A stretch of DNA of 64,000 nt from Adineta steineri (lineage: Eukaryota; Rotifera; Eurotatoria; Adinetida; Adinetidae), in contig CAJNOI010000074.1 in NCBI GenBank assembly GCA_905250115.1, positions 278,527-342,526 on the forward strand, written 5' to 3'. Shown here in pieces: positions 48,301 to 59,921 of this stretch. A program made the translations under genes and the position numbers. How positions within the stretch are numbered: the first letter of the stretch is position 1; every line of letters begins with the position of its first letter. The notes beneath the pieces were generated by a model that did no database searches, had not been told where the DNA came from, and worked only from the letters and a program-made list of their open reading frames with translations.

Positions 48301-51300
48301 TCCTATTTTGAGGAGAACTCTCTTCGATACAAATATTGGACTCATAAGGAACATTAAGTTTGAAGAATACGTCCAGCTGCTGTCTCTCTTCATATGAGTA
48401 AGAACGGGAGTAATATTACAATACATTTGTATTTGATTAAAAAAAAGAACAAACTACATACTGACTCATTGTATATGTTATATTTTGACAGGAGTTGACT
48501 TCACTAAGTAAAATATTCTTTCGACATGTAAGTTAGCAACATAGTTTTTATATTACTCGCGTCGAATATTATCTCGATAATGTCTCAAGGATGCGAAAAC
48601 TTTAAATATAAACTATAACTAGATTGAAGAGTAGTCTTTGAGACACAATTGCATTAGCACTAAATATACATACGAATAATTTATGAAATACTCGACTTGA
48701 AAAGATTTTACGCTGAATGAATCAAGAAGAATATAAAAATATGAAATATATGCAAGATTATAATGGTTAAATATGAATTGATTCAAAGTCTCTTTTCTCA
48801 AGTCTGACGTATCGTTTTAAATATAATATCAACTTGACACTTGATTAATCTACAACTGGTCATGCAAGTATTAATTTTTTCTCCCTGAATAAATATAAGG
48901 TACCACATTTCTAGACATAACACCGAATTTGAATAGTCTAGTTCAATCAATTTTAGTTACTTTGAAGAAAACAACAGAGTTATCTCCCAATCTTTCGTCT
49001 TACCGATGCATATGATCTAAGATCCGTTTCTAGAGTTCCTAATTGTGTATCCATATTTTCATTTGAACTTCCAATCATAATTGGACTATAACCAAATGAT
49101 GATGTTGGTGATAATTGTCCAGTCGTAAGTGATGATTGCAAACGATGAGATCTTTCTCGATCCACAGATGTTTTCATTTTATAAGCTTCTAATATAGATG
49201 GTACATAAATATCTTGAATGTCTTCATATGTATATGAATATATATGATTACGTGTTTGATTATGACGAAATTCTTCACGTCTCAGATCATCTAAATAAGA
49301 TGATGAAAAACAACGTATTAAATTATAATTTAATTCACGTTGTAATGATTGATTTTCATATAAACGTAAATAACGACGAATATTTTGTTCGAAATTTTTG
49401 AAACGATTTTTATCTGTTTGATAATTACGATCAAGTAAACTTTTATTAACATTTTTCATAATTTGTGTATGAATACGATTAGTATTCAGGCTTGAATATA
49501 ATCTTTGTTGTTCATTATCATATTCTATTGAATCATTATTGAATGGTTCCTCCTCTTTTGCATAATATTGACTAATATAACTTAATGATGTTGTAGTAGA
49601 TGTTGAAGGTATTTGGGACTGCTGTTGTTGTCTATATTTTTTATTTACAGATGAAACAAGACGATCAACAGATTTTTCCAATGATTCTGGTGATTGAATA
49701 GAACGTTTTACAGATAAACGTTCACGAGCTTCATTTAAATATGAACGTACTGCAGATTTGTCTGTTGGTTTCAATATAGATAATAAACCGTTAGTTGATG
49801 TAGTAGTATCCATTCGTTTTTGTTGTCGATATTCACGATTTATATTTGATATTTTCTGAGGATATTTGCGTTGATATGACCATGTATCTATAGAATAAAA
49901 GTAAAAAACAAATTTGACTCATATAATTAACCTACCATCTGGATGAATGAATGTTGTTGTTGTACTTGGATAATGTAATGATTCTGTTGTTTTTGAGAAT
50001 AGATAAGGTGTATCTGAGGTGATATTTGATGGTTCATCAATCAATTTCATTGAACGTTGTTCAGAACTACCACGTGAACGTTCATTTTGAGTTGAGTTAT
50101 TTAATGAAAAATGATATCGATTTGAATCTGCTGAATGTGCTCGGTGTTCACTTTGATTCGTTGAAAAATTATAAATTTCATCTGTATTTGTTGAAGTGAA
50201 TTTATACCGTTTTCTTGATGATGGTGATAGATTGTTTGATTTATTTTTTGTTTTATTTGACTCATTTGAATGAAAAAAATAACGATCATTTATATCTGTT
50301 GATGATGGAAGTATAGTTTTTGTTAACATTTGTTGCTGCTTATTATAAAATTGATCTAATCGAGACAGTAATCGTTGAAATTGTTTTGTATTATTTGAAG
50401 CTAATGGTAAACATGCTTCAAGTATAAGTTGATCTTCATAAATTGAAGAAGAGGAGGAAGATAATGATGATGATTCTGTTTCTATAAATTGATTATCCAA
50501 CGATTCATCGATCAACTAAAAAGAAAAATAATACATTTACTTTTATTTCTCATAGCTTTCTATTCATAAACAATATTTCAAAAACCAAAAAAATGTAATG
50601 GTCTCTCTTTTGGTTTTCTTTGCTTCATTAATTTCAATGTATATTTGTAAAAAAAAATTGTTTACGCAAAAAGAAGCAATAAGCCTAAGAGCAAATTTCG
50701 ATAAAATAAGAAAAAAGAACCGAAAGAAGTTATTTTAACGTAATATACTTCTTGATATTTTTCAGTATATGTTAATTATCAATAGCTCATACTAATCCAT
50801 TGCTTTAATCGGATTTATGCATAATTGTTTAACTGCATATACATATAAATAAGAAAATGAAACTAATCGTTATAGAAATGAAAGAGACGTATTTAAATAA
50901 AATATAAACAATGAATATATATGGACTTATTTGAAGGTATGTAAAAGAAATTGAGCATGAATAGACAAGGTGATCAATATATTCGCTCATTCTCTGTCGA
51001 TAAGCAATACGAAAATCTAATGAATGTCTGTGTGTCTGTCCTTCAGATATTCGAGAAGATGTATATATATGAAACAGTAAAAAAAAGTATCTGAAAAAAT
51101 TAAATCAAGGATGATCTAAGTCAATATTTTCCCTATACGTGAAAATTTTCATTTTCTAATCATCATATTTCTTTTTCATATTAATCGAAATAATTTATTA
51201 CAAATATTTTATAAGTGTGTTAATACGTTTTTTTTATATCTCTCAGCTACTTCATCATTATGAAAAAAAAAGAACAAATTTTACTATTATATCACTTACA

Positions 51301-52202
51301 ATATTTATTTATTAGTTTTATTTTTATTATTCTATATTGTGAATTCAATAGTGTCTTATGTAGAATTAAATACAGTGAACAGAATGGATTGAAGTAAAAA
51401 GGATAAAACTGTTTATTTACATTGCTTATTACGTCTTATTGTTTACATCACCTGCATACATAAAAATAATATTTTTTATCGATCTAGTACTTCTCATCTT
51501 ATATGAGACAAAATCAAATAATAAAAAAATTTTACTTACCTATCTGAGAAGATGTTAAGTCTTGATCCATCAAATTAAATATAACAACTAGTTCGGATTT
51601 CTTCATTCACTCTCTTTTTCGTTCTCATATTTATTTGCTTACAAGGTATTCAACTGTAAGTAAAGTAATGTAGGTGAAATAGTTGAATAATTCGTGTGAC
51701 TATGTATTCTCATTTCATCACAAGTCAATATTGGACTTGGCTTATCGTTGTTTATTAAATGATACTACTCTATTGACGTTCTTGCTCTTTCTCTATCGAA
51801 TTATCTAAAGAGATTACCTGAACTTTTCGGAGCAATAGTCATCGTCATTTTCTTTTTCCCGTTGAGCTCATGTAGTTATAACAATAAACAGCTTGTGATA
51901 TTTCTTTTTTTTTCAAAATAAATGATTGTAGTTCTTCATATGATAAAATTGATGATCTCAATTTTAAGACAATGATTATATCATGAACATATATATGACA
52001 TAATAAAAAAAATATCTATACTCTATACACTTACGGTTGATAAAAGACAATGATCTTGATCATTGTTTTGAGAAGTATATAAAGATGGTGATTCAAGAGA
52101 CGCAAAAGTACGTAGTATAGCATTAGCATAGGTGTCCATAATTGATAATGAACCATGATTGCTATTGTTTATATTTTGTTGATTAATAGATGAATATGGC
52201 AT
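42328..52202 (-). CDS. Large unrecognised Ser/Asn/Gln-rich protein (B) with a duplicated domain; 3' end unresolved
   Basis: Eight exons join in phase: 52035-52202, 49936-50515, 49004-49887, 46765-47820, 45470-46069, 45305-45406, 43279-45186 (crossing a 100-N gap) and 42328-42487, about 1,819 codons, ending at an open phase-1 donor. Exons 3 and 4 each carry a related block of about 100 residues: NKSLLDR ... SSSYLDDLRREEFRHN ... YTYEDIQDIYVPSILEAYKMK, and NRSLLDR ... SAEHLYQVRKEHLRYK ... FTTEDVADIYKPSILENYKRK. The rest is low-complexity and acidic with many isolated hydrophobic clusters; there is no signal peptide or membrane segment. No stop-containing terminal exon was found; the last exon can join exon 2 of protein A in phase. 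An alternative 31-nt first exon (51540-51570) joins exon 3 in phase. The function is unknown. Confidence 0.6.
45067..45166. other. Assembly gap (100 N)
   Basis: One hundred Ns, probably a placeholder length, inside the longest exon of the large minus-strand locus. A good acceptor (CTTCTAG) lies just beyond it at about 45187, and the frame is open on both sides. Confidence 0.97.
46226..46391. repeat. Near-perfect spacerless palindrome, about 83-bp arms
   Basis: The axis lies between 46308 and 46309, inside the perfect palindrome TGTATCATGATACA. The arms share blocks such as AATTCGCACAACGACTTGT, CTTGTTATTAAATA and TCGATGA; arm identity is roughly 85% by eye. It sits in the intron between exons 46765-47820 and 45470-46069 of the large locus. 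Transcribed, it would fold into a long hairpin. It could be a fold-back transposable element, a recent inverted duplication or a small-RNA precursor. No coding capacity is supported. Confidence 0.75.
47854..48070. mobile_element. MITE, copy 2 (same family as 37517-37711)
   Basis: 217 bp beginning GGTCAAATTAAGTATACTCC and ending CTCACTTAACTTGACC, with terminal inverted repeats of about 37 bp including AAATTT and AGTTTACG segments. The core (GCGAAATAATCTACCTGAAA and onward) aligns with copy 1. It also lies in an intron of the large minus-strand locus. No clean target-site duplication is visible, so it is older or has lost its ends. Confidence 0.7.
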
Positions 52203-53681
52203 ATTAGATCTTGAATGAAAGTAAAAATTGATTTTATTTTATAATATATATATAAATATGCATAACAGTAGACTCATCAGATATATTATGAATATGATAA
52301 TGATTACACTTCATTGTTAAGATCGGATAAGAAAAAAAAGGTGTAATAGAAAAAGTAAACGATCGTTGAATTCATTTTAAATGCTCAACTTGTCAAAATA
52401 TTCTATTAAATGATCATATCAACTCGATTGTCTCATATATGCATAATGTTTATGTGCATGTCTATTGAACTGTTCTATTTTAATAAAAATGTCATCTTTT
52501 CAACTTACGACAAAATGAAAGAGTTGAAAAAAAGAATATGTTTATCGAACAATTAACTTCTTTGACAAGTCCATATGTACGAAATTTATCATATAAATGG
52601 ATGATAAAATATCGTCATTTACTTACTAAATTATATATATATAGTAATAACTTTAGAAGTACATTAGTATACAACAATAGTTCAAATGATGATAGGATAA
52701 AAATAAAATAAATCATCAAAAAAAAAATGTACCTTTGAAATAATGACCATACATGTGTCCTATTTGACTTTTATTATCATCAATTTAAAAATAATGATGT
52801 TACGATAATTGAGAATAAATGTATTCGTTAATGATATAAAGTCATTGAATGTATCGTCTGTAATACGAAGTAGGTCATAAATTCAAGTACATATTTTACA
52901 TAGGTCGATGGAACATTTATCAACGTGAACAGAATAATTTTTATAATACAATAAATGAAGAAAAATATGAATTACATCATAGAAATGTTTATATGGCTTA
53001 TGACATATTAGAATCATATCACAGATATAAATTAGAGTTTATACCAGTTGGTCATAATGTAAAAAGGTAAATGAAGTATAGGTAAACAATACTATCTGAT
53101 AGTTATTGTTCTTATTTGTGCGAAAAGTGGTTCATGAACCTATTAACTTTAATTATATGATAGATTGATTATATCAATAAATTGTAAGGTTTCTTGTCAA
53201 TAATTATCCTATCATGTATTTGATTTTAATTGATATTGTCACCTGTTTGGAAATTATGAGATGAAGTTAAAATATTCCTGATCGCTACTATTTGCGTTTT
53301 TGAATAGACTCCTACATACATCGAAATAATTTACATTTTATTTTTCAAAATCCTATAAATTACATTTACAGAAATTTTTTATTTTTTGATGTTTAAATTT
53401 TATTTTCGTTACGACGATAATATATACGTATCAAAAAAGAAAATGAAGAAATGTTTTGAATAGAAAAAAAAGACTTTTTGCTTTTCATGATATAAAACAT
53501 AAATTAATAAACAACAGACATAAAATAATCAGTGTGTTTAGAAAGAACAAAATATAAATATAAATATTAGGACAAAAAAGAGAAAAGAAGAAAAACGATA
53601 TTCAATCACAGACATATTACAAAAAAAAAGAAAAAAAAGAGCTCGATGGGTTTTTCTTTTTTTTATTTATGATTATTTTCA
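52203..53681. other. Intergenic region with one orphan exon-like segment
   Basis: 1.5 kb between the start of the large minus-strand locus and the stop of the copper ATPase gene. Apart from the plus-strand exon-like stretch at 52904-53066 nothing is supported; the end nearest 53681 is A/T-rich 3'UTR-like sequence. Confidence 0.5.
52904..53066 (+). pseudogene. Orphan exon-like segment
   Basis: 163 nt bounded by a good acceptor (TTTTACATAG) and donor (AAAAAG|GTAAATG) with one open frame between them: RWNIYQREQNNFYNT, ELHHRNVYMAYDILESYHRY and KLEFIPVGHNVKR. The amino-acid mix is protein-like rather than AT noise. No partner exon with matching phase was found on either side within 1 kb. It may be a relic of a lost gene, an exon copied from elsewhere, or part of a gene whose other exons are too small to see. 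I do not recognise the family. Confidence 0.4.
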
Positions 53682-56600
53682 TCATACGACATGCATTTCC
53701 ATATCATCATCTAATGAATTTGTATTGAGTAATAATGCAGCTTTTTGTTTATCATAAAATGAATTCGATGCTTGTTGTTTCACAGCCGAAACCGCTCCAG
53801 AGAAGATTTGTGCTAGACGACTGCCACGTAAACTTGATACCAATGAACCATTAGGTGTTCGTTCGAGATCATCAATTCCACGATGAACATTAATATTTTT
53901 TCCTTTATTCATCGACCAAAGAATAAATTCATGATTATCATACGTTTGTATATCTGGTTTACGATAATTTCGTAACATTAATGATGACATAACAACACTA
54001 ACCGAAGATAATGCCATAGCAGCTGATGCCATCCATGGCATCAAAGATACTCCTAATGGAAGAAATACACCAGCAGCAACAGGTATACCAATGAGATTAT
54101 AAACAGTTGCAAATAAAAAATTTAATCGTATTCTTCGAACAGTTATTTTTGATAAAAGTATTGCACCGAGAACATCTTCAAGTGCATCACGAATTAAAAC
54201 AACATTTGCAGCTTCAACAGCGACATCAGCTCCTGTACCAACAGCAATACCAACATCAGCACGAGCTAATGCCGGAGAATCATTAACACCATCACCAACC
54301 ATTGCTACTTTATCACCTTTACGACTATTTTCTTTCAATGTAGCAATAAAACGTTCTTTTTGTGTTGGTAATACTTCAGCATAGACATTTTTTATACCGA
54401 CTTGTGCAGCTATTGCACGAGCTGTTTTCACATTATCACCGGTTACAAGTAAAACTTCAAGACCCATAGATTGAAGAGCAAATATTGTTAATGGTGCTGT
54501 TGGTTTTATACGATCAGCAATTGCAATCATACTGATAATTTTACCTAAAATATACATATGAAAGAGAGATAATTAATTAAATGATATTATTCTTTACCAT
54601 CAATAGCAATTAATACAGCCGTATGACCATCATGTTCATGTTTTGTCATAGCTGAATCAATTTCAAAAGTTACATGGATACTGTTTCTTTCCATCCATTC
54701 TCGGTTTCCAATTAAAACTGCATAAGTTTTGTCATTTAATGATACATTATCACCTGCACCATTATTTTTCTCCATTAAAAATTCAATTTGACTAACTTTT
54801 GCACTTAAACCATAACCCCAAACAGCATTAAAATCTTCACAATGCCCAAATTGTTCTCGGCCAAAATAATCTTTACAAGATTTTCGTATAGCCATACCTA
54901 ATGGATGTTCCGAACCACTTTCAGCTGTACCAGCTATTGCTAATAAACGTTTTAATGTCCAATAAGGATCATTTTGAAGAAAGAGACGTATATCGACAAC
55001 TGTTGGTTTACCCTGTGTTATTGTACCAGTTTTATCGAAAACGATGGTACGAATTTTTTGAGCGGCTTCTAAAGGTTCACCACCTTTAACAAGAATTCCT
55101 TGAGAAGCACCAACACCTAAATAAAACAAAAAAGTAAGAAAAGAAAATATAGTAAATATTTAACACTCTACTTACCAGTACCAACCATAACCGCTGTTGG
55201 TGTTGCAAGGCCAAGTGCACATGGGCAAGCAATGGAAAGAACGGTAATTGCAAAACGAAATGCTAATTCAAGTACAACTTCTATTTTAGTTGGTTCTTTT
55301 CCTGGATGATGTTTCATTGTAGAATTTCCACCCATCATAGAATGATGATACTAAAATAAAAATTAGATATTTAAAGAAATAAAATGAAATTCTAACCATT
55401 GAATATTTTTGTATTTGATCATAATGAGTATATCCAATAACAATCCAAGATATTAATGTTATACAAGAAACACCAACAACAACAGGTACAAAATAACCAG
55501 CAATTGTATCGGCTAATGCTTGTATAGGTGCTTTAGATGTTTGAGCTTCTTCAACTAATTTAATTATTTGTTTAAGTGCTGTTTCATGACCAACATGTGT
55601 TGCACAAATTAAAAGCATACCATTTAAATTCTTTGTACCACCAACAACTTGTGAGCCAACAGTTTTTTCAACTGGCATTGCTTCACCTGTTAATAAAGAT
55701 TCATCACATGTTGATGTACCTTCAATAACTCGACCATCAGTAGGAATTGTTCCACCTGGTAAAACTTTTAATATATCATTACGTTGAATAAGTTTAGCAA
55801 GAATTGTTTTTTCTTCAATAATTGTTCCAGTTTGTTCATCTATACGTACTAATAAACCTTGTGGAGGTTGTAATGATAATAATTTTGTTAGAGCATCAGA
55901 TGTTTTTCCCTAAATAGATCATATAGATTTTATTTTTCAATATATATATATATATTATTTAAATGCCGTACTTTAGCTATATGTTCAAGCCATCTACCAA
56001 GTGCAACAAACATCATAAGCATTGGTGGTACATCAAAAAATGTGACTGGACTTGGAAGACCTTGTGTAATATTAAATATAACAACAATACATGAATAAAC
56101 ATATGCTGTAGTAGTTGCCATAACAATTAAAACATCCATATTAGCTGAACGATGTTTTAATGCTTTAAATGCTTGAATATAAAAATAACGACCACTTATC
56201 CACTAGGAATAGAATGAAAGAAAAAATAAAATTTTATATAAAAAAATTAGTTTTTTTACTTGGACCGGTGTTGATAGGAGAAACATAATAAGATTTTCTA
56301 AGGACAGACCACGTATTACTTGTGGTGCATCTTCATGATTCCATTTAAACATAAATGCCATCATTATTATCATAGCTGGAATGCCAAAAATTGCCGAAAG
56401 TAAAAACGAATTTCTCCATCGTAGAGTTTCACGATGATGGATTTTAGCGGAACTGGATGCTTTGGAATCTTCATCTATTAAAGCTGCAGGAAAACCAATA
56501 GCCTAAATATTATACAAAGAAAAATATATAATTTTATTTTTGAATTATTATTATTATATACATCAAGTTCACGAATAATATCTCTTGGACCAATTTGTGA

Positions 56601-59600
56601 TGAATCATATTTAAATCTACCACGATGAGTTAATAATGCAACTTCAGCACTATGTACTCCAGGTAATTTTGCAATAGATGTTTCAATTTTTCGTACACAA
56701 GATGCACATGTCATGTTTTCAATCTATTAAAAGATTAAATTTTTAACGAATTCTTCAAATGAATTTAACATACATTTAAATCAATCATATCTACACCACG
56801 TTCCATTACTTCAAGTACTTCAGCACGAAAGCCAAGTTCATTGATTAAATGAGCAATTTGAGATGGAATGATATATTCAGGATTATATTTGACTTCAGCT
56901 TTACTTGACAAAAGTGCAACAAGTACAGATTGAATTCCTATTTATTCGGTCATTTTTAAATGAATAATAACATATATATATGTATGATATTACCTTCAAC
57001 TTTAGCAAGATTTCGTTGGATAGAATCAACACAACTAGCACATGTCATGCCGATTATACTTATAAAACAAATTTCTGAATCATCATTATTATTTGTTCGT
57101 TGAACATTTATAGTTCGAGTTGATCGGCGAATAGTTTCACCTAGGAATAAATCATTATTAATTATTCTTTAGTTTTAATGATATTCTCAGATACATTAAA
57201 GTTCTATAGGGGTAATATTATTGCCTTAGGTTATTTGAGAATGTGAACGTTCAAATTTTCTTCTTTAAAATTATCTATCAACATCCGGCATTGATCACAT
57301 GAAGTGCTAAATTATCATCATGTAATAAGATAAATTCATCTCATGTTTATTCACTAATACAATTTCAGACTTAATATGATAGTAGTTAGCATATCCTACG
57401 ATCAACTAAAGAGGCTACGTTTATGAAATACACACAAGGGGAAACCAGCTGATTCTGCATCAGCAGAATCACATGGAGTCACGTGGAATCAGCTGTTTTT
57501 CCCTTACGCTTACGATTTTATTTCAATAGTTTTGCTAAGATTCAAAACTAAATATATAGGTGAATTCCACCTGTATTCAGGCATTTGATGAAAAAAATAG
57601 ATTATTAAAAAGGAGAATCTATTAAATACACACAGAGAACTTTATTGGTATATATATAGACGTCTACAGGTGTGGATAACACATTCACCTTTTTATTTTT
57701 CGTTCTTTGATTGATTTAGCAAGATTTTATAACGAAATTTTTTTGTTGTCAAGACTTCTCTCGCTTAAGTCTGTCGAATAGAAAAAGAAAGTTTAAATTT
57801 GATTTTTAATCAAGCCTCACTTTAATCTGTCATGACATTTTAATACAAAAAGAAATCTCATGTGACATTTTTCGAGTAAAATGCTATTTTCTCATGGATG
57901 ATATATATTTAATAGCTGAAAAATCATTGATTAATCTCTTCTAACTACTGAGATATCGAGAAAAAAAACAAAATCAAGTATATCACGTGACGCGGAATGA
58001 TTGAAATCAAAGATTTAATAAATTTATATTAGCAGAAAGATAAAAGTCGCAGTAAGAGAAATGCTATTTTTGTCTTGAAAATTCATAGGTTCAACACGGG
58101 TGCAATGTACCCATACACCAACTATAAAGTGACATCTACATATGCACCTGAATTTATAATGCTCTTGATACATGATCACTATGTAGTATATATTATCCAG
58201 ATAAACCAATTATTTATATCTTATCCTTTTCATTTAAAGCTATAAAAGACCATATGACTTTTTTATTACATTCAAGCCATAAATATGACAAATGAAAAAA
58301 TGGCATCTAAATGACGAATAACAAGAACTATGATTCGTTCTATATAAATCTTTTCATACAACGATCATATTTATTTTTGTCAAATAAATACTATTGAAGA
58401 AAAAAATGTAATTAAATTTTAATTGTCTTATTTTTCGATAAAAACATTCATAACAATAAATCTCAAAAGAATACTGACGTCATCCTTCTATAAATATTAA
58501 TATTTATCTTTATAAAAAGAACAACGACAAAATAAATCTGTCTATTATGTGTCGATTAATTTTCTTTAGCAAATATGCGCCACATTTTCTTTTATAAAAT
58601 CATGCTGACTATTTGTATTATTCAGTTGTTTACGGAAATTTCTATTTACATATGATAGTGGTGATAAATTATCATTTAGTCTTTTATAAAAGATTATTTC
58701 TATAACGCAGCGTGATAAAAATTAATTTAATGTCTGATTTCACCTATGCTATTCATTCTTTTAAAGTAATCTAGGATTAAGTTGTCATTAGACTTCAGCT
58801 TAGAAATTTTACCTGCCAATATCGGCACAGGCGAACTCTCAGTTGTATCTAAATAAAATAATCAATATGATTTTTTGCTGTTTGATTTTAATAATAAAAA
58901 AATTACCTTTTGATTTATCGATTTCGTTGGGTATTATGATAGCAACTTGAAAATCTAAGTCTTGAATTTCATCAATAATAGTTGATAAAGGAATAATATT
59001 TGGATCATATAAAATATTTGCTGATTGATCATCAAATGATACTTTAATATGATGTATACCTGGTAAATCTTCAACTGTTTGTGTTATATTCATAACACAT
59101 GAATTACAATGCATTCCTTGTACTCGTAAATAAGCTCGAGAAATATTTTCTAATTTTGGATTAACTTTATAGCCAATTGATTGAATTTTTTGATAAACTC
59201 TATAGGGATCTGTTTGATTTTTATCATAGGATATTATAACATGTGAACTATCATTTTTCAAAGGAAAAATAACATTTAAAACTCCATCTATTGATGATAT
59301 ACGTTCAATAGCAGTCGGAATATTTTCATCTGATATTCCACCTAACTCAAGGTCAAGATTGTCATTTATATTTATTTGATTAAGTTCAGCTTCGAAGCCC
59401 ATATCATTAATACGTTTAACAATATCATTTATATGAATATCATTTGAATTGAAAATGACCGTGCCCAATTTTTCTTCTAATGAAACCTAAAAAATACAAT
59501 TCAAATATTAATTAATATGTAAAAATATTTTTTTTATATACTTTAATTGATTCAACTCCAGTTAATTTATTTACTGTATTTTCAATATTTTTTACACAAC

Positions 59601-59649
59601 TTTGACATGTCATACCATTGATACGGATATGTTGTGTTGTTTCTGCCAT
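53682..59649 (-). CDS. ATP7: Copper-transporting P1B-type ATPase (ATP7A/B-like)
   Basis: Pumps Cu(I) into the secretory pathway or out of the cell using ATP. Twelve exons (59542-59649, 58907-59486, 58813-58848, 56994-57140, 56774-56937, 56562-56723, 56260-56502, 55972-56202, 55397-55909, 55176-55350, 54598-55116, 53682-54544) join to 1,246 residues. The N-terminus has four CxxC metal-binding domains (GMTCQSC, GMHCNSC, GMTCASC, NMTCASC) and one degenerate repeat without CxxC. Membrane segments follow, with the TGE actuator loop (LLTGEAMPV), the CPC metal site ([16 protein letters not shown]), the phosphorylated Asp in [21 protein letters not shown] and [18 protein letters not shown]. There are fewer metal domains than in human ATP7A/B (six). 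The start lies 272 bp from divergent VPS41. The third exon is only 36 nt and is followed upstream by a 1.7-kb intron. Confidence 0.96.
57436..57505. repeat. Short compound inverted repeat in ATP7 intron
   Basis: About 70 bp with arms AAGGGGAAACCAGCTGATTC and, as the complement of the right end, AAGGGAAAAACAGCTGATTC. Inside lies a second hairpin, GATTCTGC ... GCAGAATC. It sits in the 1.7-kb third intron of the copper ATPase gene, whose length is exceptional for this locus. MITE-like; no flanking duplication recognised. Confidence 0.6.
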
Positions 59650-59921
59650 AGTTGTAAATGACAATGCAGTTTTTTTCTTAGTTTATTATGTGATCAAAGT
59701 CATTATTTATGAATATATATATATATATATGAGTGAGTATGACTACGAATAGGTTCCCATGGAAATCTATTGGAGGAAAAATTATCCATACAATAACCGT
59801 TATGTTATATACGATACGTTACTTTTTCTTTCATCATTGGTTAAGCATGAAGAACTAATAAAAGAGTGGACAGAAATAGAATATATCTATTATTTTTATA
59901 TTTCGTGAATATAAATAAATA
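59650..59921. promoter_or_regulatory. Shared divergent promoter region, copper ATPase / VPS41
   Basis: 272 bp between the outward-facing start codons of two trafficking-related genes. It includes an AT microsatellite (about 59714-59731). Both 5'UTRs and promoters must lie here. No metal-response element core (TGCRCNC) was noticed by eye. Confidence 0.5.

Noticed and set aside
58024-58209. 61-codon minus ORF in the long ATP7 intron
   Set aside because: No phase-compatible splice sites with the ATP7 exons and no domain; the flanking ATP7 exons join in phase without it.
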